The notes under the pieces are model-generated. The model searched no databases. It had not been told where the DNA came from and worked only from the letters and a program-made list of their open reading frames with translations. DNA of 64,000 bases from Amblyomma americanum. Its lineage: Eukaryota > Arthropoda > Arachnida > Ixodida > Ixodidae. Below, piece after piece: positions 27,801 through 42,559 of this stretch. Made by a program: the position numbers and the translations under genes. The stretch lies in assembly GCF_052857255.1 (NCBI RefSeq), contig NW_027526501.1, forward strand, positions 62,001 to 126,000. The letters run 5' to 3'. Every line of letters begins with the position of its first letter. Positions within the stretch are counted from its first letter, which is position 1.

Positions 27801-30800
27801 ATACGCGTCAAAACTTTTTCTCATAACTGCGCGAAAAGCATGTATTCGTGCTTAATACAATGAAACAAGCTGTTTTACCAAAACAAGCTAGATATGAACA
27901 CATCGGATTTACAAGTGACCGTGTGATACGCGTCAAAACTTTTTCTCATAACTGCGCGAAAAGCATGTATTCGTGCTTAATAGAACGAAACAAGCTGTTT
28001 TAGACCGAAATGAGCTAAATCTGAACACATCGGTTTTACAAGTGTCTGTGTGATACGCGTCAAAACTTTTTCTCATTACTGCGCGAAAAGCATGTATTCG
28101 TGCCTAATACAACGAAACAAGCTGTTTTACACCAAAACGAGCTAGATATGAACACATCGGATTTACAAGTGTCCAAGTGATATGCGTCAAAACTTTTTCT
28201 CTCGAGGGAAAAGCATGTATTCGTGCTTAATACAACGAAACAAGCTGTTTTAGACCAAAACAAGCTAGATATGAACACATCGGTTTTACAAGTGACCGTG
28301 TGATACGCGTCAAAACTTTTTCTCTCAAAACTGCGCGAAAAGCATGTATTCGTGCTTAATACAACGAAACTAGCTGTTTTAGACCAAAAGGATCTAGATA
28401 TGAACACATCGGTTTTACAAGTGTCCCTGTGATACGCGTCAAAACTTTTTCTCTTATAACTGCGCGAAAAGCATGTATTCGTGCTTAATACAACAAAAGA
28501 AGCTGTTTTAGACCGAAGTGAGCTAGATATGAACACCGGTTTTACAAGTGTCCGTGTGATACGCGTCAAAACTTTTTCTCTCATAACTGGGCGAAAAGCA
28601 TGTATTCTTGCTTAATACAACGAAACAAGCTGTTTTAGACCAAATCGAGCTAGATCTGAACACATCGGTTTTAAGTGTTCGTGTGATACGCGTCAAAACT
28701 TTTCCTCTCATAACTGCGCGAAAAGCATGTATTCTTGCTTAATACAACGAAACAAGCTGTTTTAGACCGAAACGAGCTAAATCTGAACAATTCGGATTTA
28801 CAAGTGTCCATGTGATACGCGTCAAAACTTTTTCTAATAACTACGCGAAAAGCATGTATTCGTGCTTAATACAACGAAACAAAAACAAGCTGTTTTACAC
28901 CAAAACAAGCTAGATATGAACACGTCGGTTTTACAAGTGACCGTGCGATACGCGTCAAAACTTTTTCTCTCATAACTGCGAAAACGTGCTTACGTGCTCT
29001 CATAACGTGCTTAATACAACGAAACAAGCTGTTTTACAACGAAAAGAGCTAAATCTGAACACATCGGTTATTTGTGTCTCTGTGATACGCGTCAAAACCT
29101 TTTTCTCTTAAAACTGCGCGCAAAGCATGTATTCGTGCTTAATACAACGAGACAAGCTGTTTTAGATCGAAACGAGCTAGATCTAAACAGATCAGTTTTA
29201 CAAGTGTCAAGTGTCCATGTGATACGAGTCAAAACGTTTTCTCATAACTGCGCGAAAATCATGTATTCGTGCTTAATACAACGAAACAAGCTGTTTTACA
29301 CCGAAAAGAGCTAAATCTGAACACATCGGTTATACGTGTCCCTGTGATACGCGTCAAAACTTTTTCTCTTAAAACTGCGCGCAAAGCTTGTATTCGTGCT
29401 TAATACAACAAAACAAGCTTTTTTAGACCAAAACGGGCTAAATCTGAACACATCGGTTTTACAAGTGTCCATGTGATACGCGTCAAAACTTTTTCTCATA
29501 ACTGCGCGAAAAGCATGTATTCGTGCTTAATAGAACGAAACAAGCTGTTTTAGACCGAAACGAGCTAAATCTGAACACATCTGTTTTACAAGTGTCCATG
29601 TGATACGCGTCAAAACTTTTTCTCTTAACTGCGCGAAAAGCATGTATTCGTGCTTAATACAATGAAACAAGCTGTTTTACCAAAACGAGCTAGATATGAA
29701 CACATCGGATTTACAAGTGACCGTGTGATACGCGTCAAAACTTTTTCTCATAACTGCGCGAAAAGCATGTATTCGTGCTTAATAGAACGAAACAAGCTGT
29801 TTTAGACCGAAATGAGCTAAATCTGAACACATCGGTTTTACAAGTGTCTGTGTGATACGCGTCAAAACTTTTTCTCATAACTGCGCGAAAAGCATGTATT
29901 CGTGCCTAATACAACGAAACAAGCTGTTTTACACCAAAACGAGCTAGATATGAACACATCGGATTTACAAGTGTCCAAGTGATACGCGTCAAAACTTTTT
30001 CTCTCGAGCGAAAAGCATGTATTCGTGCTTAATACAACGAAACAAGCTGTTTTAGACCAAAACGAGCTAGATATGAACACATCGGTTTTACAAGTGACCG
30101 TGTGATACGCGTCAAAACTTTTTCTCTCAAAACTGCGCGAAATGCATGTATTCGTGCTTAATACAACGAAACTAGCTGTTTTAGACCAAAAGGATCTAGA
30201 TATGCACACATCGGTTTTACAAGTGTCCCTGTGATACGCGTCAAAACTTTTTCTCTTATAACTGCGCGAAAAGCATGTATTCGTGCTTAATACAACAAAA
30301 CAAGCTGTTTTAGTCCGAAGTGAGCTAGATATGAACACCGGTTTTACAAGTGTCCGTGTGATACGCGTCAAAACTTTTTCTCTCATAACTGCGCGAAAAG
30401 CATGTATTCTTGCTTAATACAACGAAACAAGCTGTTTTAGACCAAAACGAGCTAGATCTGAAATATCGGTTTTAAGTGTTCGTGTGATACGCGTCAAAAC
30501 TTTTCCTCTCATAACTGCGCGAAAAGCATGTATTCTTGCTTAATACAACGAAACAAGCTGTTTTAGACCGAAACGAGCTAAATCTGAACACATCGGATTT
30601 ACAAGTGTCGCTGTGATACGCGTCAAAACTTTTTCTCTCATAACTGCGCGGAAAGGATGTATTCGTGATTAAAACAAAGAAACAAGCTGTTTTAAACCGA
30701 AACGAGCTAAATCTGAACATCGGTTTACAAGTGTCAGTGTGATACGCGTCAAAACATTTTCTCATAACTGCGCGAAAAGCATGTATTCGTGCTTAATACA

Positions 30801-33800
30801 ACGAAACAAGCTGTTTTAGACCGAAACGAGCTAAATGTGAACACATCGGTTTTACAAGCGTCCGTGTGATACGCGTCAATGTTTTTTCTCTCAAAACTGC
30901 ACGAAAAGTATGTATTCGTGCTTAATACAACGAAACAAGCTGTTTTACACCAAAACGAGCTAGATATGAACACATCGGTTTTACAAGTGTCCATGTGATA
31001 CGCGTCAAAACTTTTTCTCTCATAACTGCGCGAAAAGCATTTATTGTGCGTAATACAACGAAACAAGCTGTTTTAGACCAAAAGGATCTAGATATGAACA
31101 CATCGGTTTTACAAGTGTCCCTGTGATACGCGTCAAAACTTTTTCTCTTATAACTGCGCGAAAAGCATGTATTCGTGCTTAATACAACGAAACAATCTGT
31201 TTTAGACCAAAACGAACTAGATCTGAACACATCGGTTTTACAAGTGACCGTGTGATACGCGTCAAAACTTTTTCTCTCATAACTGCGCGAAAAGCATGTA
31301 TTCATGCCTAATATAACGAAACAAGCTGTTTTAGACCAAAAGGATCTAGATATGAACACATCGGTTTTACAAGTGTCCCTGTGATACGCGTCAAAACTTT
31401 TTCTCTTATAACTGAGCGAAAAGCATGTATTCGTGCTTAATACAACGAAACAATCTGTTTTAGACCAAAACGAACTAGATCTGAACACATCGGTTTTACA
31501 AGTGTCCGTGTGATACGCGTCAAAACTTTTTCTCTCATAACTGCGCGAAAAGCGTGTATTCGTACCTAAAACAACGAGACAAGCTGTTTTAGTCCGAAAG
31601 GTGCTAGATCTAATCACATCGGCTTTGCAAGTGTCCATGTGATACGCGTCAAAACTTTTTCTATTAACTGCGCGAAAAGCATGCATTCGTGCTTAATAAA
31701 ACGAAACAAAAACAAGCTGTTTTACACCAAAACGAGCTAGATATGAACACGTGGGTTTTACAAGTGACCATGCGATACGCGTCAAAACATTTCTCATAAC
31801 TGGGAAAAGCATGTATTCGTGCTTAATACAACGAAACAAGCTGTTTTACACCGAAAAGAGCTAAATCTGAACACATCGGTATACGTGTCCCTGTGGTACG
31901 CGTCAAAACTTTTTCTCTTAAAACTGCGCGCAAAGCTTGTATTCGTGCTTAATACAACAAAACAAGCTGTTTTAGACAAAAATGAGCTAGATATGAACAC
32001 CGGTTTTACAAGTGTCCGTGTGATACGCGTCAAAACCTTTTCTCTCATAACTGCGCGAAAAGCATGTATTTTTGCTTAAAACAACGAAACAAGCTGTTTT
32101 AGACCGAAACGAGCTAAATCTGAACACATTGGTTTTACAAGTGTCTATGTGATACGCGTCAAAACTTTTTCTCATAACTGCGCGAAAAGCATGTATTCGT
32201 GCTTAATAGAACGAAACAAGCTGTTTTAGACCAAAACGAGCTAAATCTGAACACATCGGTTATACGTGTCCCTGTGATACGCGTCAAAACTTTTTCTCTC
32301 ATAACTGCGCGAAAAGCATGTATTCTTGCTTAAAACAAGGAAACAAGCTGTTTTAGACCGCAGCGAGTTAAATCTGAACACATCGGTTTTACAAGTGTCC
32401 ATGTGATACGCGTCAAAACTTTTTCTCATAACTGCGCGAAAAGCATGTATTCGAGCATAATACAACGAAACAAGCTGTTTTACACCAAAACGAGCTAGAT
32501 ATGAACACATCGGACTTACAAGTGTCCATGTGATACGCGTCAAAACTTTTTCTCTCATAACTGCGCGAAAAGCATGTATTCGTGCTTAATACACCGAAAC
32601 AAGTTGTTTTAGACCAAAACGAGATAGATATGAACACATCGGTTTTACAAGTGTCCGTGTGATACGCGTCAATATTTTTTCTCTCATAACTGCGCGAAAA
32701 GCATGTATTCGTGCCTAAAACAATGAAACAAGCTGTTTTACACCGAAACGAGTTAAATCTGAACATATCGGTTTTACAAGTGTCCATGTGATACGCGTCA
32801 AAACTTTTTCTAATAACTGCGCGAAAAGCATGTATTCGTGCTTAATACAACGAAAGAAAAACAAGCTGTTTTACACCGAAACGAGCTAGATATGAACACG
32901 TCGGTTTTGCAAGTGACCGTGTGATACGCGTCAAAACTTTTTCTCTCATAACTGCGAAAAGCATGTATTCATGCTTAATACAACAAAACAAGCTGTTTTA
33001 CACCGAAGTGAGCTAGATATGAGCAACGGTTTTACAAGTGTCCGTGTGATACGCGTCAAAACTTTTTCTCCAATAACTGCGCGAAAAGCATGTATTCTTG
33101 CTTAAAACAAGGAAACAAGCTGTTTTAGACCGCAGCGAGTTAAATCTGAACACATCGGTTTTACAAGTGTCCATGTGATACGCGTCAAAACTTTTTGTCT
33201 CATAAATGCGCGAAAAGCATGTATTCGTGCTTAATACAACGAAACAAGCTGTTTTAGACCAAAAGGATCTAGATCTGAACACATCGGTTTTACAAGTGTC
33301 CGTGTGATGCGCGTCAAAACTTTTTCTCTCATAACTGCGCGAAAAGCGTGTATTCGTACTTAAAACAACGAGACAAGCTGTTTTAGACTGAAAGGAGCTA
33401 GATCTAATCACATCGGCTTTGCAAGTGTCCATGTGATACGCGTCAAAACTTTTTCTATTAACTGCGCGAAAAGCATGTATTCGTGCTTAATAAAACGAAA
33501 CAAGCTGTTTTAGACCAAAACGAGCTAGATATGAACACATCAGTTTTACAAGTGACCGTGTGATACGCGTCAAAACTTTTTCTCTCATAACAGCGCGAAA
33601 AGCATGTATTCGTGCTTAATACAACGAAACAAGCTGTTTTAGACCGAAATGAGCTAAATCTGAACACATCGGTTTTACAAGTGTCTGTGTGATACGCGTC
33701 AAAACTTTGTCTCATAACTGCGCGAAAAGCATGTATTCGTGCCTAATACAACGAAACAAGCTGTTTTACACCAAAACGAGCTAGATATGAACACATCGGA

Positions 33801-36800
33801 TTTACAAGTGTCCAAGTGATACGCGTCAAAACTTTTTCTCTCGAGCGAAAAGCATGTATTCGTGCTTAATACAACGAAACAAGCTGTTTTAGACCAAAAC
33901 GAGCTAGATATGAACACGTCGGTTTTACAAGTGACCGTGTGATACGCGTCAAAACTTTTTCTCTCAAAACTGCGCGAAAAGCATGTATTCGTGCTTAATA
34001 CAACGAAACTAGCTGTTTTAGACCAAAAGGATCTAGATATGAACACATCGGTTTTACAAGTGTCCCTGTGATACGCGTCAAAACTTTTTCTCTTATAACT
34101 GCGCGAAAAGCATGTATTCGTGCTTAATACAACAAAAGAAGCTGTTTTAGACCGAAGTGAGCTAGATATGAACACCGGTTTTACAAGTGTCCGTGTGATA
34201 CGCGTCAAAACTTTTTCTCTCATAACTGCGCGAAAAGCATGTATTCTTGCTTAATACAACGAAACAAGCTGTTTTAGACCAAAACGAGATAGATATGAAC
34301 ACATCGGTTTTACAAGTGTCCGTGTGATACGCGTCTATATTTTTTCTCTCATAACTGCGCGAAAAGCATGTATTCGTGCCTAAAACAATGAAACAAGCTG
34401 TTTTACACCGAAACGAGTTAAATCTGAACATATCGGTTTTACAAGTGTCCATGTGATACGCGTCAAAACTTTTTCTAATAACTGCGCCAAAAGCATGTAT
34501 TCGTGCTTAATACAACGAAAGAAAAACAAGCTGTTTTACACCGAAACGAGCTAGATATGAACACGTCGGTTTTGCAAGTGACCGTGCGATACGCGTCAAA
34601 ACTTTTTCTCTCATAACTGCGAAAAGCATGTATTCATGCTTAATAGAACAAAACAAGCTGTTTTACACCGAAGTGAGCTAGATATGAGCAACGGTTTTAC
34701 AAGTGTCCGTGTGATACGCGTCAAAACTTTTTCTCCAATAACTGCGCGAAAAGCATGTATTCTTGCTTAAAACAAGGAAACAAGCTGTTTTAGACCGCAG
34801 CGAGTTAAATCTGAACACATCGGTTTTACAAGTGTCCATGTGATACGCGTCAAAACTTTTTGTCTCATAAATGCGCGAAAAGCATGTATTCGTGCTTAAT
34901 ACAACGAAACAAGCTGTTTTAGACCAAAAGGATCTAGATCTGAACACATCGGTTTTACAAGTGTCCGTGTGATGCGCGTCAAAACTTTTTCTCTCATAAC
35001 TGCGCGAAAAGCGTGTATTCGTACTTAAAACAACGAGACAAGCTGTTTTAGACTGAAAAAAGCTAGATCTAATCACATCGGCTTTGCAAGTGTCCATGTG
35101 ATACGCGTCAAAACTTTTTCTATTAACTGCGCGAAAAGCATGTATTCGTGCTTAATAAAACGAAACAAGCTGTTTTAGACCAAAACGAGCTAGATATGAA
35201 CACATCAGTTTTACAAGTGACCGTGTGATACGCGTCAAAACTTTTTCTCTCATAACAGCGCGAAAAGCATGTATTCGTGCTTAATACAACGAAACAAGCT
35301 GTTTTAGACCAAAAGGATCTATATATGAACACATCGGTTTTACAAGTGTCCCTGTGATACGCGTCAAAACTTTTTCTCTTATAACTGCGCGAAAAGCATG
35401 TATTTTTGCTTAAAACAACGAAACAAGCTGTTTTAGACCGAAGCGAGTTAAATCTGAACACATCGGTTTTACAAGTGTCCGTGTGATACGCGTCAAAACT
35501 TTTCCTGTCATAACTGCGCGAAAAGCATGTATTCATGCTTAATACAAAGAGACAAGCTGTTTTAAACCGAAACGAGCTAGATCTAAACACATCGGTTTTG
35601 CGAGTTGAGTGATACGCGTCAAAACTTTTTCTCTCGTAGCTGCGCGAAAAGCATGTATTCATGAATAAAACAACGAAACAAGCTATTTTAGACAGAAACA
35701 AGTTAAATCTGAACATCGGTTTACAAGTGTCAGTGTGGTACGCGTGAAAACGTTTTCTAATAACTGCGCGAAAAGCATGTATTCGTGCTTAATAGAACGA
35801 AACAAGCTGTTTTAGACCGAAACGAGCTAAATCTGAACACATCGGTTTTACAAGTGTCCATGTGATACGCGTCACAACTTTTTCTCATACCTGCGCGAAA
35901 ATCATGTATTCGTGCCTAATACAACGAAACAAGCTGTTTTACACCAAAACGAGCTAGATATGAACACATCGGATTTACAAGTGTCCAAGTGATACGCGTC
36001 AAAACTTTTTCTCTCGAGCGAAAAGCATGTATTCGTGCTTAATACAACGAAACAAGCTGTTTTAGACCAAAACGAGCTAGATATGAACACATCGGTTTTA
36101 CAAGTGACCGTGTGATACGCGTCAAAACTTTTTCTCTCAAAACTGCGCGAAAAGCATGTATTCGTGCTTAATACAACGAAACTAGCTGTTTTAGACCAAA
36201 AGGATCTAGATATGAACACATCGGTTTTACAAGTGTCCCTGTGATACGCGTCAAAACTTTTTCTCTCATAACTGCGCGAAAAGCATGTAATCGTGCTTAA
36301 TACAACGACTCAAGTTGTTTTAGACCGAAACGAGCTAGATCTAAACACATCGGTTTTGCAAGATTCTGAGTGTTACGCGTCAATATTTTTTCTCTCATAA
36401 CTGCGCGAAAAGCATGTATTCGTGCCTAAAACAATGAAATAAGCTGTTTTAGACCGAAACGAGCTAAATCTGAACAAATCGGTTTTACAAGTGTCCATGT
36501 GATACGCGTCAAAACTTTTTCTCATAACTGCGCGAAAAGCATGTATTCGTGCCTAAAACAATGAAATAAGCTGTTTTAGACCGAAACGAGTTTAATCTAC
36601 ATCGGTTTTACAAGTGTCCATGTGATACGCATCAAAACTTTTTCTAATAACTACGCGAAAAGCATGTATTCGTGCTTAATACAACGAAACAAAAACAAGC
36701 TGTTTTACACCAAAACGAGCTAGATATGAACACGTCGGTTCTACAAGTGACCGTGCGATACGCGTCAAAACTTTTTCTCTCATAACTGCGAAAACGTGCT

Positions 36801-39800
36801 TACGTGCTCTCATAACGTGCTTAATACAACGAAACAAGCTGTTTTACACCGAAAAGAGCTAAATCTGAACACATCGGTTATTTGTGTCTCTGTGATACGC
36901 GTCAAAACCTTTTTCTCTTAAAACTGTGCGCAAAGCATGTATTCGTGCTTAATACAACGAGACAAGCTGTTTGAGATCGAAACGAGCTAGATCTAAACAT
37001 ATCGGTTTTGCGAGTCCGAGTGATACGCGTCAAAACTTTTCTCTCATAACTGCGCGAAAAGCATGTATTCGTGATTAAAACAACGAAAAAAAGCTGTTTT
37101 AGACCGAAACAGGCTAGATCTAAACACATCGGTTTACAAGTGTCAGTGTGATACGCGTCAAAACGTTTTCTCATAACTGCGCGAAAAGCATGTATTCGTG
37201 TTTAAAACAACGAAACAAGCTGTTTTAGACCGAAACGAGCTAAATCTGAACACATCGGTTTTACAAGTGTCCATGTGATACAAGTCAAAACTTTTTCTCA
37301 TAACTGCGCGAAAATCATGTATTCGTGCTTAATACAACGAAACAAGCTGTTTTACACCGAAAAGAGCTAAATCTGAACACATCGGTTATACATACGTGTC
37401 CCTGTGATACGCGTCAAAACTTTTTCTTTTAAAACTGCGCGCAAAGCATGTATTCGTGCTTAATACAACAAAACAAGCTGTTTTAGACCAAAACGGGCTA
37501 AATCTGAACACATCGGTTTTACAAGTGTCCATGTGATACGCGTCAAAACTTTTTCTCATAACTGCGCGAAAAGCATGTATTCGTGCTTAATAGAACGAAA
37601 CAAGCTGTTTTAGACCGAAACGAGCTAAATCTGAACACATCTGTTTTACAAGTGTCCATGTGATACGCGTCAAATCTTTTTCTCATAACTGCGCGAAAAG
37701 CATGTATTCGTGCTTAATACAATGAAACAAGCTGTTTTACCAAAACGAGCTAGATATGAACACATCGGATTTACAAGTGTCTGTGTGATACGCGTCAAAA
37801 CTTTGTCTCATAACTGCGCGAAAAGCATGTATTCGTGCCTAATACAACGAAACAAGCTGTTTTACACCAAAACGAGCTAGATATGAACACATCGGATTTA
37901 CAAGTGTCCAAGTGATACGCGTCAAAACTTTTTCTCTCGAGCGAAAAGCATGTATTCGTGCTTAATACAACGAAACAAGCTGTTTTAGACCAAAACGAGT
38001 TAGATATGAACACGTCGGTTTTACAAGTGACCGTGTGATACGCGTCAAAACTTTTTCTCTCAAAACTGCGCGAAAAGCATGTATTCGTGCTTAATACAAC
38101 GAAACTAGCTGTTTTAGACCAAAAGGATCTAGATATGAACACATCGGTTTTACAAGTGTCCCTGTGATACGCGTCAAAACTTTTTCTCTTATAACTGCGC
38201 GAAAAGCATGTATTCGTGCTTAATACAACAAAAGAAGCTGTTTTAGACCGAAGTGAGCTAGATATGAACACCGGTTTTACAAGTGTCCGTGTGATACGCG
38301 TCAAAACTTTTTCTCTCATAACTGCGCGAAAAGCATGTATTCTTGCTTAATACAACGAAACAAGCTGTTTTAGACCAAAACGAGCTAGATCTGAACACAT
38401 CGGTTTTAAGTGTTCGTGTGATGCGCGTCAAAACTTTTTCTCTTATAACTGAGCGAAAAGCATGTATTCGTGCTTAATACAACGAAACAATCTGTTTTAG
38501 ACCAAAACGAACTAGATCTGAACACATCGGTTTTACAAGTGTCCGTGTGATACGCGTCAAAACTTTTTCTCTCATAACTGCGCGAAAAGCGTGTATTCGT
38601 ACCTAAAACAACGAGACAAGCTGTTTTAGTACGAAAGGTGCTAGATCTAATCACATCGGCTTTGCAAGTGTCCATGTGATACGCGTCAAAACTTTTTCTA
38701 TTAACTGCGCGAAAAGCATGCATTCGTGCTTAATAAAACGAAACAAAAACAAGCTGTTTTACACCAAAACGAGCTAGATATGAACACGTGGGTTTTACAA
38801 GTGACCATGCGATACGCGTCAAAACATTTCTCATAACTGGGAAAAGCATGTATTCGTGCTTAATACAACGAAACAAGCTGTTTTACACCGAAAAGAGCTA
38901 AATCTGAACACATCGGTATACGTGTCCCTGTGGTACGCGTCAAAACTTTTTCTCTTAAAACTGCGCGCAAAGCTTGTATTCGTGCTTAATACAACAAAAC
39001 AAGCTGTTTTAGACAAAAATGAGCTAGATATGAACACCGGTTTTACAAGTGTCCGTGTGATACGCGTCAAAACCTTTTCTCTCATAACTGCGCGAAAAGC
39101 ATGTATTTTTGCTTAAAACAACGAAACAAGCTGTTTTAGACCGAAACGAGCTAAATCTGAACACATATGTTTTACAAGTGTCCATGTGATACGCGTCAAA
39201 ACTTTTTCTCATAACTGCGCGAAAAGCATGTATTCGTGCTTAATAGAACGAAACAAGCTGTTTTAGACCGAAACGAGCTAAATCTGAACACATCGGTTTT
39301 ACAAGTGTCCATGTGATACGCTTCAAAACTTTTTCTCATAACTGCGCGAAAAGCATGTATTCGTGCATAATACAACGAAACAAGCTGTTTTACACCAAAA
39401 CGAGCTAGATATGAACACATCGGACTTACAAGTGTCCATGTGATACGCGTCAAAACTTTTTCTCTCATAACTGCGCGAAAAGCATGTATTCTTGCTTAAT
39501 ACACCGAAACAAGCTGTTTTAGACCAAAACGAGATAGATATGAACACATCGGTTTTACAAGTGTCCGTGTGATACGCGTCAATATTTTTTCTCTCATAAC
39601 TGCGCGAAAAGCATGTATTCGTGCCTAAAACAATGAAACAAGCTGTTTTACACCGAAACGAGTTAAATCTGAACATATCGGTTTTACAAGTGTCCATGTG
39701 ATACGCGTCAAAACTTTTTCTAATAACTGCGCGAAAAGCATGTATTCGTGCTTAATACAACGAAAGAAAAACAAGCTGTTTTACACCGAAACGAGCTAGA

Positions 39801-42141
39801 TATGAACACGTCGGTTTTGCAAGTGACCGTGCGATACGCGTCAAAACTTTTTCTCTCATAACTGCGAAAAGCATGTATTCATGCTTAATACAACGAAACA
39901 AGCTGTTTTACACCGAAAAGAGCTAAATCTGAACACATCGGTTATACGTGTTCTGTGATACGCGTCAAAACTTTTTCTGTTAAAACTGCGCGCAAAGCAT
40001 GTATTCGTGCTTAATACAACAAAACAAGCTGTTTTACACCGAAGTGAGCTAGATATGAGCAACGGTTTTACAAGTGTCCGTGTGATACGCGTCAAAACTT
40101 TTTCTCCAATAACTGCGCGAAAAGCATGTATTCTTGCTTAAAACAAGGAAACAAGCTGTTTTAGACCGCAGCGAGTTAAATCTGAACACATCGGTTTTAC
40201 AAGTGTCCATGTGATACGCGTCAAAACTTTTTGTCTCATAAATGCGCGAAAAGCATGTATTCGTGCTTAATACAACGAAACAAGCTGTTTTAGACCAAAA
40301 GGATCTAGATCTGAACACATCGGTTTTACAAGTGTCCGTGTGATGCGCGTCAAAACTTTTTCTCTCATAACTGCGCGAAAAGCGTGTATTCGTACTTAAA
40401 ACAACGAGACAAGCTGTTTTAGACTGAAAGGAGCTAGATCTAATCACATCGGCTTTGCAAGTGTCCATGTGATACGCGTCAAAACTTTTTCTATTAACTG
40501 CGCGAAAAGCATGTATTCGTGCTTAATAAAACGAAACAAGATGTTTTAGACCAAAACGAGCTAGATATGAACACATCAGTTTTACAAGTGACCGTGTGAT
40601 ACGCGTCAAAACTTTTTCTCTCATAACTGCGCGAAAAGCATGTATTCGTGCTTAATACAACGAAACAAGCTGTTTTAGACCAAAAGGATCTATATATGAA
40701 CACATCGGTTTTACAAGTGTCCCTGTGATACGCGTCAAAACTTTTTCTCTTATAACTGCGCGAAAAGCATGTATTTTTGCTTAAAACAACGAAACAAGCT
40801 GTTTCAGACCGAAGCGAGTTAAATCTGAACACATCGGTTTTACAAGTGTCCGTGTGATACGCGTCAAAACTTTTCCTGTCATAACTGCGCGAAAAGCATG
40901 TATTCATGCTTAATACAAAGAGACAAGCTGTTTTAAACCGAAACGAGCTAGATCTAAACACATCGGTTTTGCGAGTTGAGTGATACGCGTCAAAACTTTT
41001 TCTCTCGTAGCTGCGCGAAAAGCATGTATTCATGAATAAAACAACGAAACAAGCTATTTTAGACCGAAACAAGTTAAATCTGAACATCGGTTTACAAGTG
41101 TCAGTGTGGTACGCGTCAAAACGTTTTCTAATAACTGCGCGAAAAGCATGTATTCGTGCTTAATAGAACGAAACAAGCTGTTTTAGACCGAAACGAGCTA
41201 AATCTGAACACATCGGTTTTACAAGTGTCCATGTGATACGCGTCACAACCTTTTCTCATACCTGCGCGAAAATCATATATTCGTGCCTAATACAACGAAA
41301 CAAGCTGTTTTACACCAAAACGAGCTAGATATGAACACATCGGATTTACAAGTGTCCAAGTGATACGCGTCAAAACTTTTTCTCTCGAGCGAAAAGCATG
41401 TATTCGTGCTTAATACAACGAAACAAGCTGTTTTAGACCAAAACGAGCTAGATATGAACACATCGGTTTTACAAGTGACCGTGTGATACGCGTCAAAACT
41501 TTTTCTCTCAAAACTGCGCGAAAAGCATGTATTCGTGCTTAATACAACGAAACTAGCTGTTTTAGACCAAAAGGATCTAGATATGAACACATCGGTTTTA
41601 CAAGTGTCCCTGTGATACGCGTCAAAACTTTTTCTCTCATAACTGCGCGAAAAGCATGTAATCGTGCTTAATACAACGACTCAAGTTGTTTTAGACCGAA
41701 ACGAGCTAGATCTAAACACATCGATTTTGCAAGAGTCTGAGTGTTACGCGTCAAAACGTTTTCTCATAACTGCGCGAAAAGCATGTATTCGTGCTTAATA
41801 GAACGAAACAAGCTGTTTTAGACCGAAACGAGCTAAATCTGAACACATCGGTTTTACAAGTGTCCGTGTGATACGCGTCAATATTTTTTTCTCTCATAAC
41901 TGCGCGAAAAGCATGTATTCGTGCCTAAAACAATGAAATAAGCTGTTTTAGACCGAAACGAGTTTAATCTACATCGGTTTTACAAGTGTCCATGTGATAC
42001 GCGTCAAAACTTTTTCTAATAACTACGCGAAAAGCATGTATTCGTGCTTAATACAACGAAACAAAAACAAGCTGTTTTACACCAAAACGAGCTAGATATG
42101 AACACGTCGGTTTTACAAGTGACCGTGCGATACGCGTCAAA
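24807..42141 (+). repeat. Higher-order satellite repeat, copy B (about 17.3 kb)
   Basis: Second copy of the large block, beginning at the monomer reading AAACGAGCTAAATCTG followed by the CTTTTCCTCAT variant, as at 4,981. It lacks one 129-bp monomer relative to A (near 26,125), lacks one 127-bp monomer (near 37,770) and carries an extra 1,279 bp, about 10 monomers, at about 30,054-31,337. Part of that extra piece resembles monomers near 1.5-2.0 kb of this window. Between indels the two copies look about 99% identical by eye. Confidence 0.85.
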
Positions 42142-42559
42142 ACTTTTTCTCTCATAACTGCGAAAACGTGCTTACGTGCTCTCATAACGTGCTTAATACA
42201 ACGAAACAAGCTGTTTTACACCGAAAAGAGCTAAATCTGAACACATCGGTTATTTGTGTCTCTGTGATACGCGTCAAAACCTTTTTCTCTTAAAACTGCG
42301 CGCAAAGCATGTATTCGTGCTTACTACAACGAGACAAGCTGTTTTAGATCGAAACGAGCTAGATCTAAACATATCGGTTTTGCGAGTCCGAGTGATACGC
42401 GTCAAAACTTTTCTCTCATAACTGCGCGAAAAGCATGTATTCGTGATTAAAACAACGAAAAAAAAGCTGTCTTATACCAAAAGGATCTGGATATGAACAC
42501 ATAGGTTTTACAAGTGTCCGTGCGATACGCGTCAAAATTTTTTCTCTCATAACTGCGAA

